From contig CASIAX010000007.1 in the NCBI GenBank assembly GCA_949372955.1, positions 1-23,387 of the forward strand: a DNA stretch of 23,387 nt, in the 5' to 3' direction. A model generated the notes under the pieces. The model did no database searches. It was not told the DNA's origin and saw only the letters and a list, made by a program, of their open reading frames with translations. This DNA comes from SGZJ01 sp949372955. Lineage in GTDB: Bacteria > Bacteroidota > Bacteroidia > Flavobacteriales > Flavobacteriaceae. Shown here piece by piece: positions 1-8,712 of this stretch. Positions within the stretch are counted from its first letter, which is position 1; every line of letters begins with the position of its first letter. The position numbers and the translations under genes were made by a program.

Positions 1-71
1 TCTAATTGATTAGGATTAATTTCTAAATTGTTAATTTTACAATAACTAAGAAATAATTTATTTAAATTCAT
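1..71 (-). CDS. 5' fragment of an unidentified gene, cut by the window edge
   Basis: An ATG at 71-69 opens a frame that stays open to the left edge, giving about 23 residues beginning MNLNKLFLSYCKINN. Its start overlaps the TGA stop of the cupin gene (bases 70-68) in an ATGA arrangement, which is typical of translationally coupled genes in the same operon. The fragment is too short to assign a family. It would be the seventh gene of the run that starts at csaA. The start is supported only by the overlap and the open frame. Confidence 0.5.
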   Translation of the reverse strand, partial: MNLNKLFLSYCKINNLEINPNQL

Positions 72-496
72 TTTTTTGTTTTAAAATCTATACCATATTC
101 TGATCTAGGACCTTTTCTTAATCCAAAGGGTCCAGATATAAACAAAGTAAGCGGTCTTGTGTCTGGTTTAAGATCAACCCTATGCAAATTATTTGCTGAC
201 CTGAAACCAATATATCCAGGCGATCTCCAAAATCTTCCAGTATTTAGTGTTTCCCAATAACCCCCTCTTAATATCACTGTTATGTAAGGAAATGTATGAT
301 TGTGAACTCCTTCCCCATGATCGTCAGCTAACATTTCGTGTAATAAAATATTAAATGGAAACCATTTTGGCCTATGTCTTAATAAGACATAATATCTATT
401 CATCCAGGGTTTAGCTTCATTAAATTTGGGATGGGAAGGTCCTCGATCTAAAACAACTTTTTTTCTTCCTAATTTATCAAGTAACTTAAGAAACAT
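68..496 (-). CDS. Small cupin-fold protein, function unknown
   Basis: This is a 142-residue soluble protein with no signal peptide or membrane segment. The sequence shows a cupin-like metal site: H65-x-H67 in the stretch GVHNHTFPY, a glutamate at E82 after a GGYWE turn, and a later histidine at H105 in NNLHRVD. Cupins with this spacing usually hold one divalent metal in a small beta barrel and act as dioxygenases, isomerases or ligand sensors, so no reaction can be named from sequence alone. It starts 2 bp after the BamB-like gene and overlaps the next gene by the ATGA motif, so it is almost certainly co-transcribed with the envelope genes upstream. That context does not by itself prove an envelope role. 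Confidence is high that it is a gene, moderate for the cupin fold. Confidence 0.8.
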   Translation of the reverse strand: MFLKLLDKLGRKKVVLDRGPSHPKFNEAKPWMNRYYVLLRHRPKWFPFNILLHEMLADDHGEGVHNHTFPYITVILRGGYWETLNTGRFWRSPGYIGFRSANNLHRVDLKPDTRPLTLFISGPFGLRKGPRSEYGIDFKTKK

Positions 497-498
497 TA

Positions 499-1800
499 CT
501 AATTAAATTTAATAATAGAACCATTGCTTATTAAAAAAAGATTATTCTCATTTATAAATGGTTGTAAAATTTTGCCACCTGAAATTTTTAATACATTCAA
601 GATGTTACCATCATTACTATTTACAATAATTAATTTTCCATCACTATTAGTTAAATATATTTTATTCAAAGCTACAAAAAAACCAGTAGGTTTTATTTGG
701 TTTCTTTTTTTATCTTTATAATTTTTAAATAAATCATTAATTCTTATTATGTTTCCTGATTTTTTATCAATTATATATAAATATCCTTTTTCAGATATGG
801 TTATTATAAGTTTACCAATAACAACAGGCTTAAGATCTGAGCTAATTTCAGTTTTCCAATTAATTAATCCTGTGGCTGTATCAATAGAATAAAATTCATT
901 TTTATTATTAGAGAAAAATATTGTATTTTCATTAATAACTAATTCTGAATTTGATAACTGAAATGCATTTTGACTAATATTGTTATTTTGTGTAGGGAGC
1001 TGCCAAATAAGCTGACCAGATTTTATATCCACCGCTGTGATGTCTCCAATAGAATTATTAAAATAAATATTTTTTTCATCAAGCGTTATGGATATCTTGG
1101 TGTTTGATTTTGTTAAAGATTCTTCAGTCTTTAAATTCCATATTTCTGAACCATCTTGTATTGATATTGACCTTAAAATATTTTTATAATCTACTACATA
1201 AAAAACATTGTCTTTTACTTTAATATTAGAATTAAAAGGAACTATATTTGTTTTCGTCCATAACAGTTCACCTGTATCAATATTAATTGCATAATATTTA
1301 GCCACATCATCAGTTACAATTAATGTATTATTTTTTAATGCAAAGTTTAGTCTTGGTTTAATTTTCTTTTCACTTTTATTATAAAAATTATTTTTCCATA
1401 GGGTTTTTTGGTTTTCATCGTAAAGAGTTATTGCACCTTTGTTTTCGTAAAAAACTAAATTTTTATTATAAAACAAAGGATTAGGACTAATAAAATCAAA
1501 ATCATTAAATTTAGAAAACTTATATTTTCCAATTTTCTCTAGGACACCTTCATAAGCTAGCTCACCAGTATCGTTTTGATCATTCAAGCTGTTTTGATTG
1601 AACTTTCCACTTGATATTTTAACGTAAAGATTTGAATTAAATTCTTCTTCAAGTCTTATTTGTTTAGTTAAAATAGTTTTAGTATTTTCAATTTGCTGTT
1701 GATCTTTGTCATCTTTATTCCAAAAACCTGCCTTTTTACTTGCTGAGCAGTTGTTTAAGATTAAGAGGATTAAGACTGATAATAGTACTTTATTCACCAA
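499..1800 (-). CDS. bamB: BamB-like outer-membrane assembly lipoprotein (PQQ-type beta-propeller)
   Basis: BamB is the beta-propeller lipoprotein of the BAM complex, which inserts beta-barrel proteins into the outer membrane from the periplasmic side. The 433 residues start with a lipoprotein signal (hydrophobic stretch about 4-15) ending at C18. The lipobox reads L-N-N-C, so Asn rather than Gly/Ala/Ser sits at -1, which is unusual; Ser at +2 is compatible with outer-membrane sorting. From about residue 95 to the end there are repeated blades with patterns such as Y-A-I-N-I-D-T-G-E-L-L-W and Y-S-I-D-T-A-T-G-L-I-N-W, the hallmark of PQQ-like propeller repeats. Length fits the alphaproteobacterial family. 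The gene overlaps the YfgM-like gene by 11 bp. That pairing is the usual context of bamB and supports the call over a PQQ-dependent dehydrogenase, which would be longer. Confidence 0.82.
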   Translation of the reverse strand: MVNKVLLSVLILLILNNCSASKKAGFWNKDDKDQQQIENTKTILTKQIRLEEEFNSNLYVKISSGKFNQNSLNDQNDTGELAYEGVLEKIGKYKFSKFNDFDFISPNPLFYNKNLVFYENKGAITLYDENQKTLWKNNFYNKSEKKIKPRLNFALKNNTLIVTDDVAKYYAINIDTGELLWTKTNIVPFNSNIKVKDNVFYVVDYKNILRSISIQDGSEIWNLKTEESLTKSNTKISITLDEKNIYFNNSIGDITAVDIKSGQLIWQLPTQNNNISQNAFQLSNSELVINENTIFFSNNKNEFYSIDTATGLINWKTEISSDLKPVVIGKLIITISEKGYLYIIDKKSGNIIRINDLFKNYKDKKRNQIKPTGFFVALNKIYLTNSDGKLIIVNSNDGNILNVLKISGGKILQPFINENNLFLISNGSIIKFN

Positions 1801-2434
1801 GATCTCTATTTAGTCTCTTTTGTGACTCAGTTTTAATTGCGCTGTTAGCATTAGGTAAAGCTATAATCTGGTTAAAAAATTCTTTAGCTTTTTGTTTTTC
1901 TTCTTTTGAGTAAAAAAATTCTGCTAGTAAATATAATGCATGGGACTTCCAAATACTTTCAGAATTAATTACTGGATTAAGTATTTTTAATAATTCATTT
2001 TCACTTACAAATTCTGAATTAAATAATGCTTTTTTATATATAATTAAATTCCTGATTTCATTATCAAGGTTTGTTTTTTCAATTAACTCATTAAATAATA
2101 TATTTATCTCATCATTGTTCTCTAATAAATTATTGTCTAACAGGTGATATAAAGCTAGTGGAGAATAAGTTGCATCATTGCTTTTTACAACATTGACCAT
2201 TTCATCAATTGTTTTTTGTTTATTTTCAGGATTAAGATCTATTAATGCTAAGTTGTATTGATTAGCTAATTTAATTTTATTTTTTTCTTTAGAATTTTCA
2301 AATGATAGATACCCAATTATAATTACTGATATTATTGAAACAGTTATTATAAGTTTTTTTTTATTATTTATAAAAAAATTCTTTATTCTTTCATTTCTTG
2401 CGTTTGTATCTATGATTGTAATTTCTTCGTCCAT
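1790..2434 (-). CDS. YfgM-like membrane-anchored tetratricopeptide protein
   Basis: This 214-residue protein has a cytoplasmic N-terminus rich in charge, one membrane segment at about residues 28-44, and a long, mostly helical periplasmic part. A TPR-like stretch is visible near the C-terminus (about 160-205: WKSHALYLLAEFFYSKEE and the helix after it). YfgM in gamma-proteobacteria is an inner-membrane ancillary partner of the Sec translocon and periplasmic chaperones, and alphaproteobacterial counterparts sit directly upstream of bamB. Here it starts 2 bp after the acnA stop and its 3' end overlaps bamB by 11 bp, so translation is probably coupled. The assignment rests on topology and neighbourhood more than on residue identity. 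Confidence 0.7.
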   Translation of the reverse strand: MDEEITIIDTNARNERIKNFFINNKKKLIITVSIISVIIIGYLSFENSKEKNKIKLANQYNLALIDLNPENKQKTIDEMVNVVKSNDATYSPLALYHLLDNNLLENNDEINILFNELIEKTNLDNEIRNLIIYKKALFNSEFVSENELLKILNPVINSESIWKSHALYLLAEFFYSKEEKQKAKEFFNQIIALPNANSAIKTESQKRLNRDLGE

Positions 2435-2436
2435 TT

Positions 2437-5106
2437 TTATATCATATTCCTTAGTACATACTGGAGTATTCCACCATTTTTATAATACTCTAATTCGTTT
2501 TTAGTGTCTATTCTGCATAGAGTTTTAATTTTTTTAATGTCTCCTGAAGCATATTTTATTTCAACCTGTACATGATCTGATGGATTTATACCTTCTTCTA
2601 TTTGAAGAACAGTTATCAATTCTGACCCAGTTAATTTTAAGTTAAGCCTATCGTGTCCTTCGGTGAATTGTAGAGGTAAAACACCCATTCCAATTAAATT
2701 AGATCTATGAATTCTTTCAAAACTTTCTGCTATTACAACTTTAACACCTAATAGTTTTGTTCCTTTGGCAGCCCAATCTCTTGATGATCCTGTTCCATAT
2801 TCTTTACCACCTATAACAGCAAGATCAGTTCCTCTTTTTTTATATTCCTCTACAGCATTATAAACTGGCATCACTTTTTCTTCTGGATATAGTTTTGTAA
2901 ATCCACCTTCTGTTCCTGGAGCCATTTCATTTCTTATTCTAATATTTGCAAAAGTGCCTCTCATCATTACTTCATGATTACCTCTTCTTGATCCGTACGA
3001 GTTATAGTCCGTTGGAAGTATTTGATGTTCCATAAAATATTCGCCTGTTGGGCTTTCTTTTTGAATATTTCCTGCTGGAGAAATGTGATCAGTTGTAACC
3101 ATGTCCCCTAAAATCAAAAGTGGTCTTGCATCTTTAATGGGCTTAAATCCTTCAGGTTGATCAGGTAAATTTTCAAAAAATGGTGGTTTCTTTACATAAG
3201 TTGAACTTGAATCCCAATTGTAAATACTTGTATTTTCAGTTTTAATTTCTTGCCACTGCTTAGGTCCTTCTGAAACATTTGAATATCTTTTAACAAACAT
3301 CTCTGCGTTAAGAGATTCTCTTAATGTGTCTTCAATTTCTTTATTAGATGGCCAAATATCTTTTAGAAAAATATCTTTACCGTCTTTACTTTTTCCTAAA
3401 GGTTCTTTGTATAAATCAAATTCCATGTGACCAGCAAGTGCATAAGCTACTACAAGTGGTGGTGATGCTAAGTAATTAGCTTTTATATGTGGAGATATTC
3501 TTCCTTCAAAATTTCTATTTCCAGATAAAACTGACACAGCGTAGATGTTTTCCTTGTCTATTGCTTTAACAATTTCCTCCGGTAAAGGGCCTGAATTTCC
3601 TATGCAAGTCGTGCAACCATATCCAACTAAATTAAAACCAAGTTTATCTAAAAATACATTTAGTCCTGCTTTTGCTAAATAATCTGTAACTACTTGCGAG
3701 CCTGGTGCTAATGATGTTTTAACCCATGGTTTAGTTTGTAAACCAAGTTCAACTGCTTTTTTTGCTAGTAAACCAGCGCCAATTAATACATTTGGATTGG
3801 ATGTATTAGTGCATGAAGTAATAGCTGCAATTAATATTGAGCCATCTTTAATTTCATAATCTGTTCCTGATACTTTTGAAACATGTTGCTCTTTTCTACT
3901 AGTTGCATCCTCAAAAACTTTTTTAAATCCAGTAGATGCATCTGTTAACAAAACTTTGTCCTGAGGTCTTTTAGGTCCTGAAATAGTTGGAACAACTGTA
4001 GACATGTCTAGTGATAAAGTATCAGTAAATTCAATTTCATCATTAGCCCACAAACCTTGTTCTTTTGCATACTTCTCAACTATATTGACTGTGTTCTCAT
4101 CTCTTCCTGAAAATCTTAAATATTTTAATGTCTCTTCATCAATTGGGAAAAAACCACATGTTGCTCCATATTCTGGTGCCATATTTGCAATTGTTGCTCT
4201 ATCAGCAAGAGTTAAATTCTTTAAACCTTCTCCATAAAATTCAACAAATTTTCCAACAACTCCTTTATCTCTTAACATTTTTACTACCGTTAAAACTAAA
4301 TCTGTTGCAGTCGTGCCCTCTGGCATTTTATTTGTTACTTCAAATCCTATTACTTCAGGGATTAACATTGAAATTGGCTGACCTAACATTCCAGCTTCTG
4401 CTTCAATTCCACCAACGCCCCACCCAAGAACAGATAAGCCATTAACCATAGTAGTGTGACTATCAGTACCAACTAATGTGTCAGGAAATAAATAATCCTC
4501 ATCTTGAAATTTTTCAGACCAGACAACTTTTGATAAATATTCTAAATTAACCTGGTGACAAATCCCAGTTCCAGGAGGAACAATTCTAAAATTATTAAAA
4601 GCTTGTTGTCCCCATTTTAAGAAGGAGTATCTCTCACCGTTTCTTTTAAATTCAATATCAACATTTTTTTCAAATGAATCTGATTTTGCAGATTTATCTA
4701 CTTGCACAGAGTGATCAATAACTAGATCAACTGCAGAAAGTGGATTGATTGTATTAGGATCTTTATTTTTTTCTTTAACCGCTTCTCTCATAGCTGCAAG
4801 ATCAGCTACAGCTGGAATTCCAGTATAGTCTTGTAATAAAACTCTAGCTGGCCGGTAAGCAATTTCAGTTAATGATTTTTTAGTTTTTAACCACTCTTTA
4901 ATTGCCTCAATTTGGCTTTTAGTAACCGACAGATCATCCTCATACCTTAAAAGGTTTTCTAACAAAACTTTTAATGACTTTGGAAGTTTTGAGATCCCAT
5001 CTAAACCATTTTTTTCTGCTTCTGCTAAAGAATAATATTTATAATCTCTATCATTAATACTGATAGTTTTTAGAGAGTTATAAGAATTTTGATTTCCTGG
5101 TTTCAT
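2437..5106 (-). CDS. acnA: Aconitate hydratase A (TCA cycle)
   Basis: This enzyme interconverts citrate and isocitrate through cis-aconitate in the TCA cycle, using a cytoplasmic [4Fe-4S] cluster. The 889 residues match the AcnA/IRP1 type in length and domain order. Cluster cysteines are C432 (SCTNTSNP), C498 and C501 (GYGCTTCIGNSGPLP). The substrate-binding DSHTTMVNGL stretch is at about 215-224. The C-terminal swivel domain carries GDMVTTDHISPAG (about 667-679) and GGKEYGTGSSRDWAAKG (about 766-782). No key residue appears missing. Aconitase B and 2-methylcitrate-type enzymes differ in domain order or motif context, so AcnA is the best call. It lies 5 bp after the LysE-type gene and 2 bp before the YfgM-like gene. 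Aconitase is thus embedded in an otherwise unrelated run, as happens in streamlined genomes. Confidence 0.97.
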   Translation of the reverse strand: MKPGNQNSYNSLKTISINDRDYKYYSLAEAEKNGLDGISKLPKSLKVLLENLLRYEDDLSVTKSQIEAIKEWLKTKKSLTEIAYRPARVLLQDYTGIPAVADLAAMREAVKEKNKDPNTINPLSAVDLVIDHSVQVDKSAKSDSFEKNVDIEFKRNGERYSFLKWGQQAFNNFRIVPPGTGICHQVNLEYLSKVVWSEKFQDEDYLFPDTLVGTDSHTTMVNGLSVLGWGVGGIEAEAGMLGQPISMLIPEVIGFEVTNKMPEGTTATDLVLTVVKMLRDKGVVGKFVEFYGEGLKNLTLADRATIANMAPEYGATCGFFPIDEETLKYLRFSGRDENTVNIVEKYAKEQGLWANDEIEFTDTLSLDMSTVVPTISGPKRPQDKVLLTDASTGFKKVFEDATSRKEQHVSKVSGTDYEIKDGSILIAAITSCTNTSNPNVLIGAGLLAKKAVELGLQTKPWVKTSLAPGSQVVTDYLAKAGLNVFLDKLGFNLVGYGCTTCIGNSGPLPEEIVKAIDKENIYAVSVLSGNRNFEGRISPHIKANYLASPPLVVAYALAGHMEFDLYKEPLGKSKDGKDIFLKDIWPSNKEIEDTLRESLNAEMFVKRYSNVSEGPKQWQEIKTENTSIYNWDSSSTYVKKPPFFENLPDQPEGFKPIKDARPLLILGDMVTTDHISPAGNIQKESPTGEYFMEHQILPTDYNSYGSRRGNHEVMMRGTFANIRIRNEMAPGTEGGFTKLYPEEKVMPVYNAVEEYKKRGTDLAVIGGKEYGTGSSRDWAAKGTKLLGVKVVIAESFERIHRSNLIGMGVLPLQFTEGHDRLNLKLTGSELITVLQIEEGINPSDHVQVEIKYASGDIKKIKTLCRIDTKNELEYYKNGGILQYVLRNMI

Positions 5107-5111
5107 TTAAT

Positions 5112-5699
5112 TTAGATATAGAACCCTATTATACAAACAATAAGTAGCAAGGACATAGCATAATTAAATCGTTTAATAAAATTATTATTTGTCGCAAAAT
5201 TCCTTAAAAACTTACCTAAAAAAGCCCATGCTGTAATACTTGTTAGAGCTGTCAAAGAGCAAACGACAATAACTGTTAAAGAACTATTTAAGTAATCATC
5301 TTCTAATACAAAATTTGAGATTAATGTAATAGCTGCCATTACTCCTTTGGGATTCAAAAACTGAAATGTAAAAGTATCAATAAATTTTACTGGATTAATT
5401 TTTTTACCTTCTTTGGATGGTTCCGAAAATGAAATTTTATAGGCTAGATATATCAAGAATAATGTTCCTAATATTCTGATCACTTCCTGGATTAGTGGAT
5501 ATTTAATAAAAGTTGATATCAATACAAAATTGATCAAAATTACTAACACAGTATAACCCAACCAAACTCCCATTATTAATGGAATTGTTTTTTTTATACC
5601 AAAATTAAAACCTGAGTAAGATGCAACAGCATTATTAGGTCCTGGTGTAAAACCTAATGAACAAGAAATTCCTATTAATAAAAATAATTCAGGATGCAT
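5112..5699 (-). CDS. LysE/RhtB-family amino-acid exporter
   Basis: This 195-residue integral membrane protein has about six hydrophobic segments. It carries the family's N-terminal motif G-F-T-P-G-P-N-N at about residues 16-23, followed by the glycine-rich helix around residues 30-50. LysE/RhtB proteins export amino acids such as lysine, arginine, homoserine or threonine, or related small metabolites, across the inner membrane using the ion gradient. Sequence does not fix the substrate. It is 5 bp from csaA upstream and 5 bp from acnA downstream. Arginine-related genes lie just across the divergent start (argE, agmatinase family), which makes a basic amino acid possible, but that is inference only. 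Confidence 0.85.
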   Translation of the reverse strand: MHPELFLLIGISCSLGFTPGPNNAVASYSGFNFGIKKTIPLIMGVWLGYTVLVILINFVLISTFIKYPLIQEVIRILGTLFLIYLAYKISFSEPSKEGKKINPVKFIDTFTFQFLNPKGVMAAITLISNFVLEDDYLNSSLTVIVVCSLTALTSITAWAFLGKFLRNFATNNNFIKRFNYAMSLLLIVCIIGFYI

Positions 5700-5704
5700 A
5701 AAGT

Positions 5705-6046
5705 TTAAGCTATTGGAAGCCCGTTCTCTGATTGTTGAGATGGGTGAACTAATATAACTTTACCTTCTTTATCAATCGAACCTAAAATAAGAACTTGTGA
5801 AACTACACCTGCAATATTTTTTTCTGGAAAGTTACAAACACCAATAACTTGTTTACCTTTTAAATTTTCTTCATTGTAATAATGGGTAATTTGTGCGGAT
5901 GATTGCTTAACACCTATATCTTTTCCAAAATCCACTTCAATTACTAGTGAAGGTTTTCTAGCTTTTTCATTTTTTTTAACTGATATTACAGTGCCTACTC
6001 TAATGTCTACTTTGTCAAAAATATCATAGGTTATTTGTTCTTTCAT
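5705..6046 (-). CDS. csaA: CsaA-type tRNA-binding domain protein
   Basis: CsaA is a small homodimeric OB-fold protein that binds tRNA and has been described as having export-related chaperone activity. All 113 residues form a single tRNA-binding domain. The opening F-D-K-V-D-I-R-V-G-T-V (about 10-20) and the closing V-S-Q-V-L-I-L-G-S plus V-I-L-V-H-P-S-Q (about 83-103) are family hallmarks, and the length equals that of known CsaA proteins. It is not a fragment of MetRS or PheRS, whose similar domain is fused to synthetase modules. It is the first gene of the minus-strand run. Only 27 bp separate its start from that of argE, so the two promoters must overlap. No clear ribosome-binding site is seen. 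Confidence 0.88.
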   Translation of the reverse strand: MKEQITYDIFDKVDIRVGTVISVKKNEKARKPSLVIEVDFGKDIGVKQSSAQITHYYNEENLKGKQVIGVCNFPEKNIAGVVSQVLILGSIDKEGKVILVHPSQQSENGLPIA

Positions 6047-6073
6047 AAATTTAATATATAATACAACTATATT
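6047..6073. promoter_or_regulatory. Divergent start region between csaA and argE
   Basis: Only 27 bp, almost all A/T, separate two divergent ATG codons. There is no Shine-Dalgarno sequence on either side. The promoters of both genes must lie here or extend into each other's coding region, so transcripts are probably leaderless or have very short leaders. I can see several TATA-like hexamers but cannot choose one. Confidence 0.35.
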
Positions 6074-7264
6074 ATGAGTACAGAAAATAGTTCAGATCAA
6101 TTATTCAGCAACTCTGTTAAAATCTTAACTGATTTAATTGGTTTCAAAACCATATCTGGAGAAGACAATAGTTCGTTAATTAACTATTGTGATGAAATTT
6201 TAAACAAACTAGGTGCTACATCATTTAGAACTTTTGATGATGAAAAAAAAAGAGTTAATCTTTTTGCTACACTTAAAGCAAAAAAACCTAGTAATAAAAA
6301 ACCTATAATCTTATCAGGCCATACCGATGTTGTTCCCGTTTCTAAAGGATGGAGTACTGATCCATTTGTTGCAACAATAAAAGATGACAAACTTTTTGGT
6401 AGAGGTTCTTGTGACATGAAAGGGTTTATTGCTTGTACATTAGCTTTTGCTCCTATTTATGCTGAAGCAAATTTAGATAGAGATATTCATTTCTCATATA
6501 CGTTTGATGAAGAAACTGCCTGTATAGGAGCTCCAATTTTAATTGAAGAGTTAAAAAAAAGAGGTGTTAAAGATGGAATTTGTATAATTGGTGAGCCTAC
6601 TAATATGAAAATAATAGATGCACACAAAGGATGTTACGAATACACAACTTATTTTGAGGGTTTAGCAGGTCATAGCTCTGCCCCACACAAAGGTGTAAGT
6701 GCCGTTGAATACGCATCAAGATATGTGAATAAACTAATTGAATTAAGAGAAAAACTAAAAGAAAGAGGTCCTAAAGACTCTATTTTTGATCCTCCACATT
6801 CTACTCTTTCAATTGGAGGAATTTTTGGTGGTATAGCTCACAATGTAATAGCAGATAAGTGTCATGTTAACTGGGAAACAAGACCTGTCGTTAAAGAAGA
6901 TGGTGTTTTTTTAAATGCAGAATTAGATAAATATGCAAATGAAGTACTTTTGCCAGATATGAAAAAAGTCTTTCCCAACGCATCAATTAAGAAAAAAATT
7001 ATTGGTGAGGTTATTGGTTTTGATAGAGATGAACAATCAGCTGCTTGTGAGTTGGTTTCAAGTTTAACTGGAGACAATACTAGAGAAGTTGTGTCATTTG
7101 GAACTGAAGCTGGTTTATTTCAAGAAATAGGAATAAGCACAGTCGTGTGCGGACCAGGCTCTATTGAACAAGCTCACAAAATCGATGAATTTATAATTCT
7201 TGATGAGTTAAAGAAATGTTTGGGTCTTCTTGAGGGAATAAAAAATAATTCTGTTGTAAACTAA
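6074..7264 (+). CDS. argE: Acetylornithine deacetylase (M20 family)
   Basis: ArgE removes the acetyl group from N-acetylornithine to give ornithine for arginine synthesis in the cytoplasm. The 396 residues show the full M20 di-metal site: H83 and D85 in SGHTDVVPVS, D114 in GRGSCDMKG, the catalytic E146 with E147 in FDEETAC, E174 in IGEPT, and H368 in EQAHKIDEF. H200 in GLAGHSSAPH is the dimer-contact histidine. The stretch STLSIGGIFGGIAHNVIAD is typical of ArgE rather than DapE. A related deacylase on another N-acyl amino acid cannot be ruled out. It is a single-gene plus-strand unit whose last 4 bp overlap the end of the convergent aldehyde dehydrogenase gene, with no room for an intergenic terminator. 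Confidence 0.85.
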   Translation: MSTENSSDQLFSNSVKILTDLIGFKTISGEDNSSLINYCDEILNKLGATSFRTFDDEKKRVNLFATLKAKKPSNKKPIILSGHTDVVPVSKGWSTDPFVATIKDDKLFGRGSCDMKGFIACTLAFAPIYAEANLDRDIHFSYTFDEETACIGAPILIEELKKRGVKDGICIIGEPTNMKIIDAHKGCYEYTTYFEGLAGHSSAPHKGVSAVEYASRYVNKLIELREKLKERGPKDSIFDPPHSTLSIGGIFGGIAHNVIADKCHVNWETRPVVKEDGVFLNAELDKYANEVLLPDMKKVFPNASIKKKIIGEVIGFDRDEQSAACELVSSLTGDNTREVVSFGTEAGLFQEIGISTVVCGPGSIEQAHKIDEFIILDELKKCLGLLEGIKNNSVVN

Positions 7265-8697
7265 TCGTTCCAGCCACTAACTACTTTAACTTCTAAATAT
7301 TCTTCTAAACCTAATTTACCAGCTTCACGGCCAATACCTGAATGTTTGTATCCACCAAAAGGAGCGTCTGGAGCTAAGCCTGCACCATTAATATCGACCA
7401 TTCCTGATCTTAATTTTCTAGCAACTCTATTAGCTTTTTCTTGATCTTGAGTTTGAATAAAATTTAATAATCCATACGGAGTGTCATTAGCTATAGCAAT
7501 AGCTTCTTCTTCAGTTTCGAAAGGTATAATTGACAAAACAGGTCCAAATATTTCTGTTCTTGCAATCTGCATTTGGTTATTAACATCCGCAAATGCTGTA
7601 GGTTTAACAAAATAACCTTTATCAAGGCCCTCTGGTTTGCCAGTTCCACCAGCAACTAATTTTGCACCTTCATCAATTCCAACCTGTATTAATTTTTGAA
7701 TTTTTTCAAATTGAGTTTTTGAAACAACGGGACCAATATGATCACCATTTTTTGTTGCAACATCAACTTTCATTGAGTTAGCAAAATTTTTAACTCTTTC
7801 TACTGCATCTGCATAGATTGATTTTTCAACCAACATTCTTGTTGGAGCATTACATGATTGTCCTGAATTTCTAAAACATCTTAAAGCGCCTCTTTCAACT
7901 GCTTCAGCGTCAGCATCTTTAAATATAATATTTGCACCTTTTCCTCCGAGTTCAAGACTAACTCTTTTAAAATCACTTGCAGCGTTTTGAGAAATTAAAG
8001 CACCTGCTCTAGTTGATCCTGTAAATGAAACCATGTTTACATCTGGATGACTAGTAAGTGCATTACCAGCAACAGCACCATCTCCGTTAACAAGATTAAA
8101 AACACCTTTTGGTAGTTTAATTTCATCAATCATTTCTGCTAAAATTATTGATGATAATGGAGCTATCTCAGATGGTTTAAGAACCATTGTACAACCAGCT
8201 GCTATAGCAGGAATTACTTTTAAACAAACCTGATTCATTGGCCAGTTCCATGGAGTTATTAACGCACAAACTCCTTTTGGTTCATGTAAAATATTATTAT
8301 TAAGAGCATGTTCTCCTAATTTTGCTTCAAATGTGAATTCTTTTAAAACTTTTATATAAGATTTTATGTGGCTAGCACCTGTACCAGCTTGTAATTGTGT
8401 TGAAAAATCTATCGGCGATCCCATTTCAAGCGAGATTGCTTCAGCCATATCATTCCATCTTTTTTTATAAACTTCATAAAGGGCTTCTAAATATTTTAAT
8501 CTTTCTTCTTTAGTAGAAAATGCCCAAGTTTCAAATGCTTTAGTTGCAGCACTTACAGCATCATTTACATCATCAACTCCAGCTAAAGATATAACTGCGC
8601 ATTCCTCTTCAGTTGAAGGGTCAATTACTTTGAAATCATTTGATTTTTTTGGAGAAACCCATTCTCCATTTATATAAAAGTTTTTTTTATCTAACAT
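7261..8697 (-). CDS. NAD(P)-dependent aldehyde dehydrogenase
   Basis: This 478-residue soluble enzyme of the ALDH superfamily oxidises an aldehyde to its acid. Visible active-site elements are N151 in TPWNWP, the catalytic base E249 in SLELGGKGANI, the nucleophile C282 in NSGQSCNAPTRM, and the EIFGPVLS motif about 100 residues later. The coding region is complete. It follows the agmatinase-family gene by 15 bp on the same strand. An ALDH next to a ureohydrolase fits two known routes: oxidation of 4-aminobutyraldehyde from putrescine, or of 4-guanidinobutyraldehyde ahead of guanidinobutyrase. Sequence alone does not fix the substrate, so no symbol is given. Confidence 0.9.
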   Translation of the reverse strand: MLDKKNFYINGEWVSPKKSNDFKVIDPSTEEECAVISLAGVDDVNDAVSAATKAFETWAFSTKEERLKYLEALYEVYKKRWNDMAEAISLEMGSPIDFSTQLQAGTGASHIKSYIKVLKEFTFEAKLGEHALNNNILHEPKGVCALITPWNWPMNQVCLKVIPAIAAGCTMVLKPSEIAPLSSIILAEMIDEIKLPKGVFNLVNGDGAVAGNALTSHPDVNMVSFTGSTRAGALISQNAASDFKRVSLELGGKGANIIFKDADAEAVERGALRCFRNSGQSCNAPTRMLVEKSIYADAVERVKNFANSMKVDVATKNGDHIGPVVSKTQFEKIQKLIQVGIDEGAKLVAGGTGKPEGLDKGYFVKPTAFADVNNQMQIARTEIFGPVLSIIPFETEEEAIAIANDTPYGLLNFIQTQDQEKANRVARKLRSGMVDINGAGLAPDAPFGGYKHSGIGREAGKLGLEEYLEVKVVSGWND

Positions 8698-8712
8698 TTT
8701 TGAAAAATTATA

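Noticed and set aside
4004..4445. Two overlapping open frames on the plus strand inside acnA (77 and 105 codons)
   Set aside because: They are antisense to strongly conserved aconitase sequence, have low-complexity Leu/Ser-rich translations and no ribosome-binding site.
6074..7264. M20 deacetylase as the missing DoeB partner of the DoeA-like enzyme
   Set aside because: The motifs are those of ArgE, it lies about 12 kb away on the other strand, and DoeB belongs to a different deacylase group.
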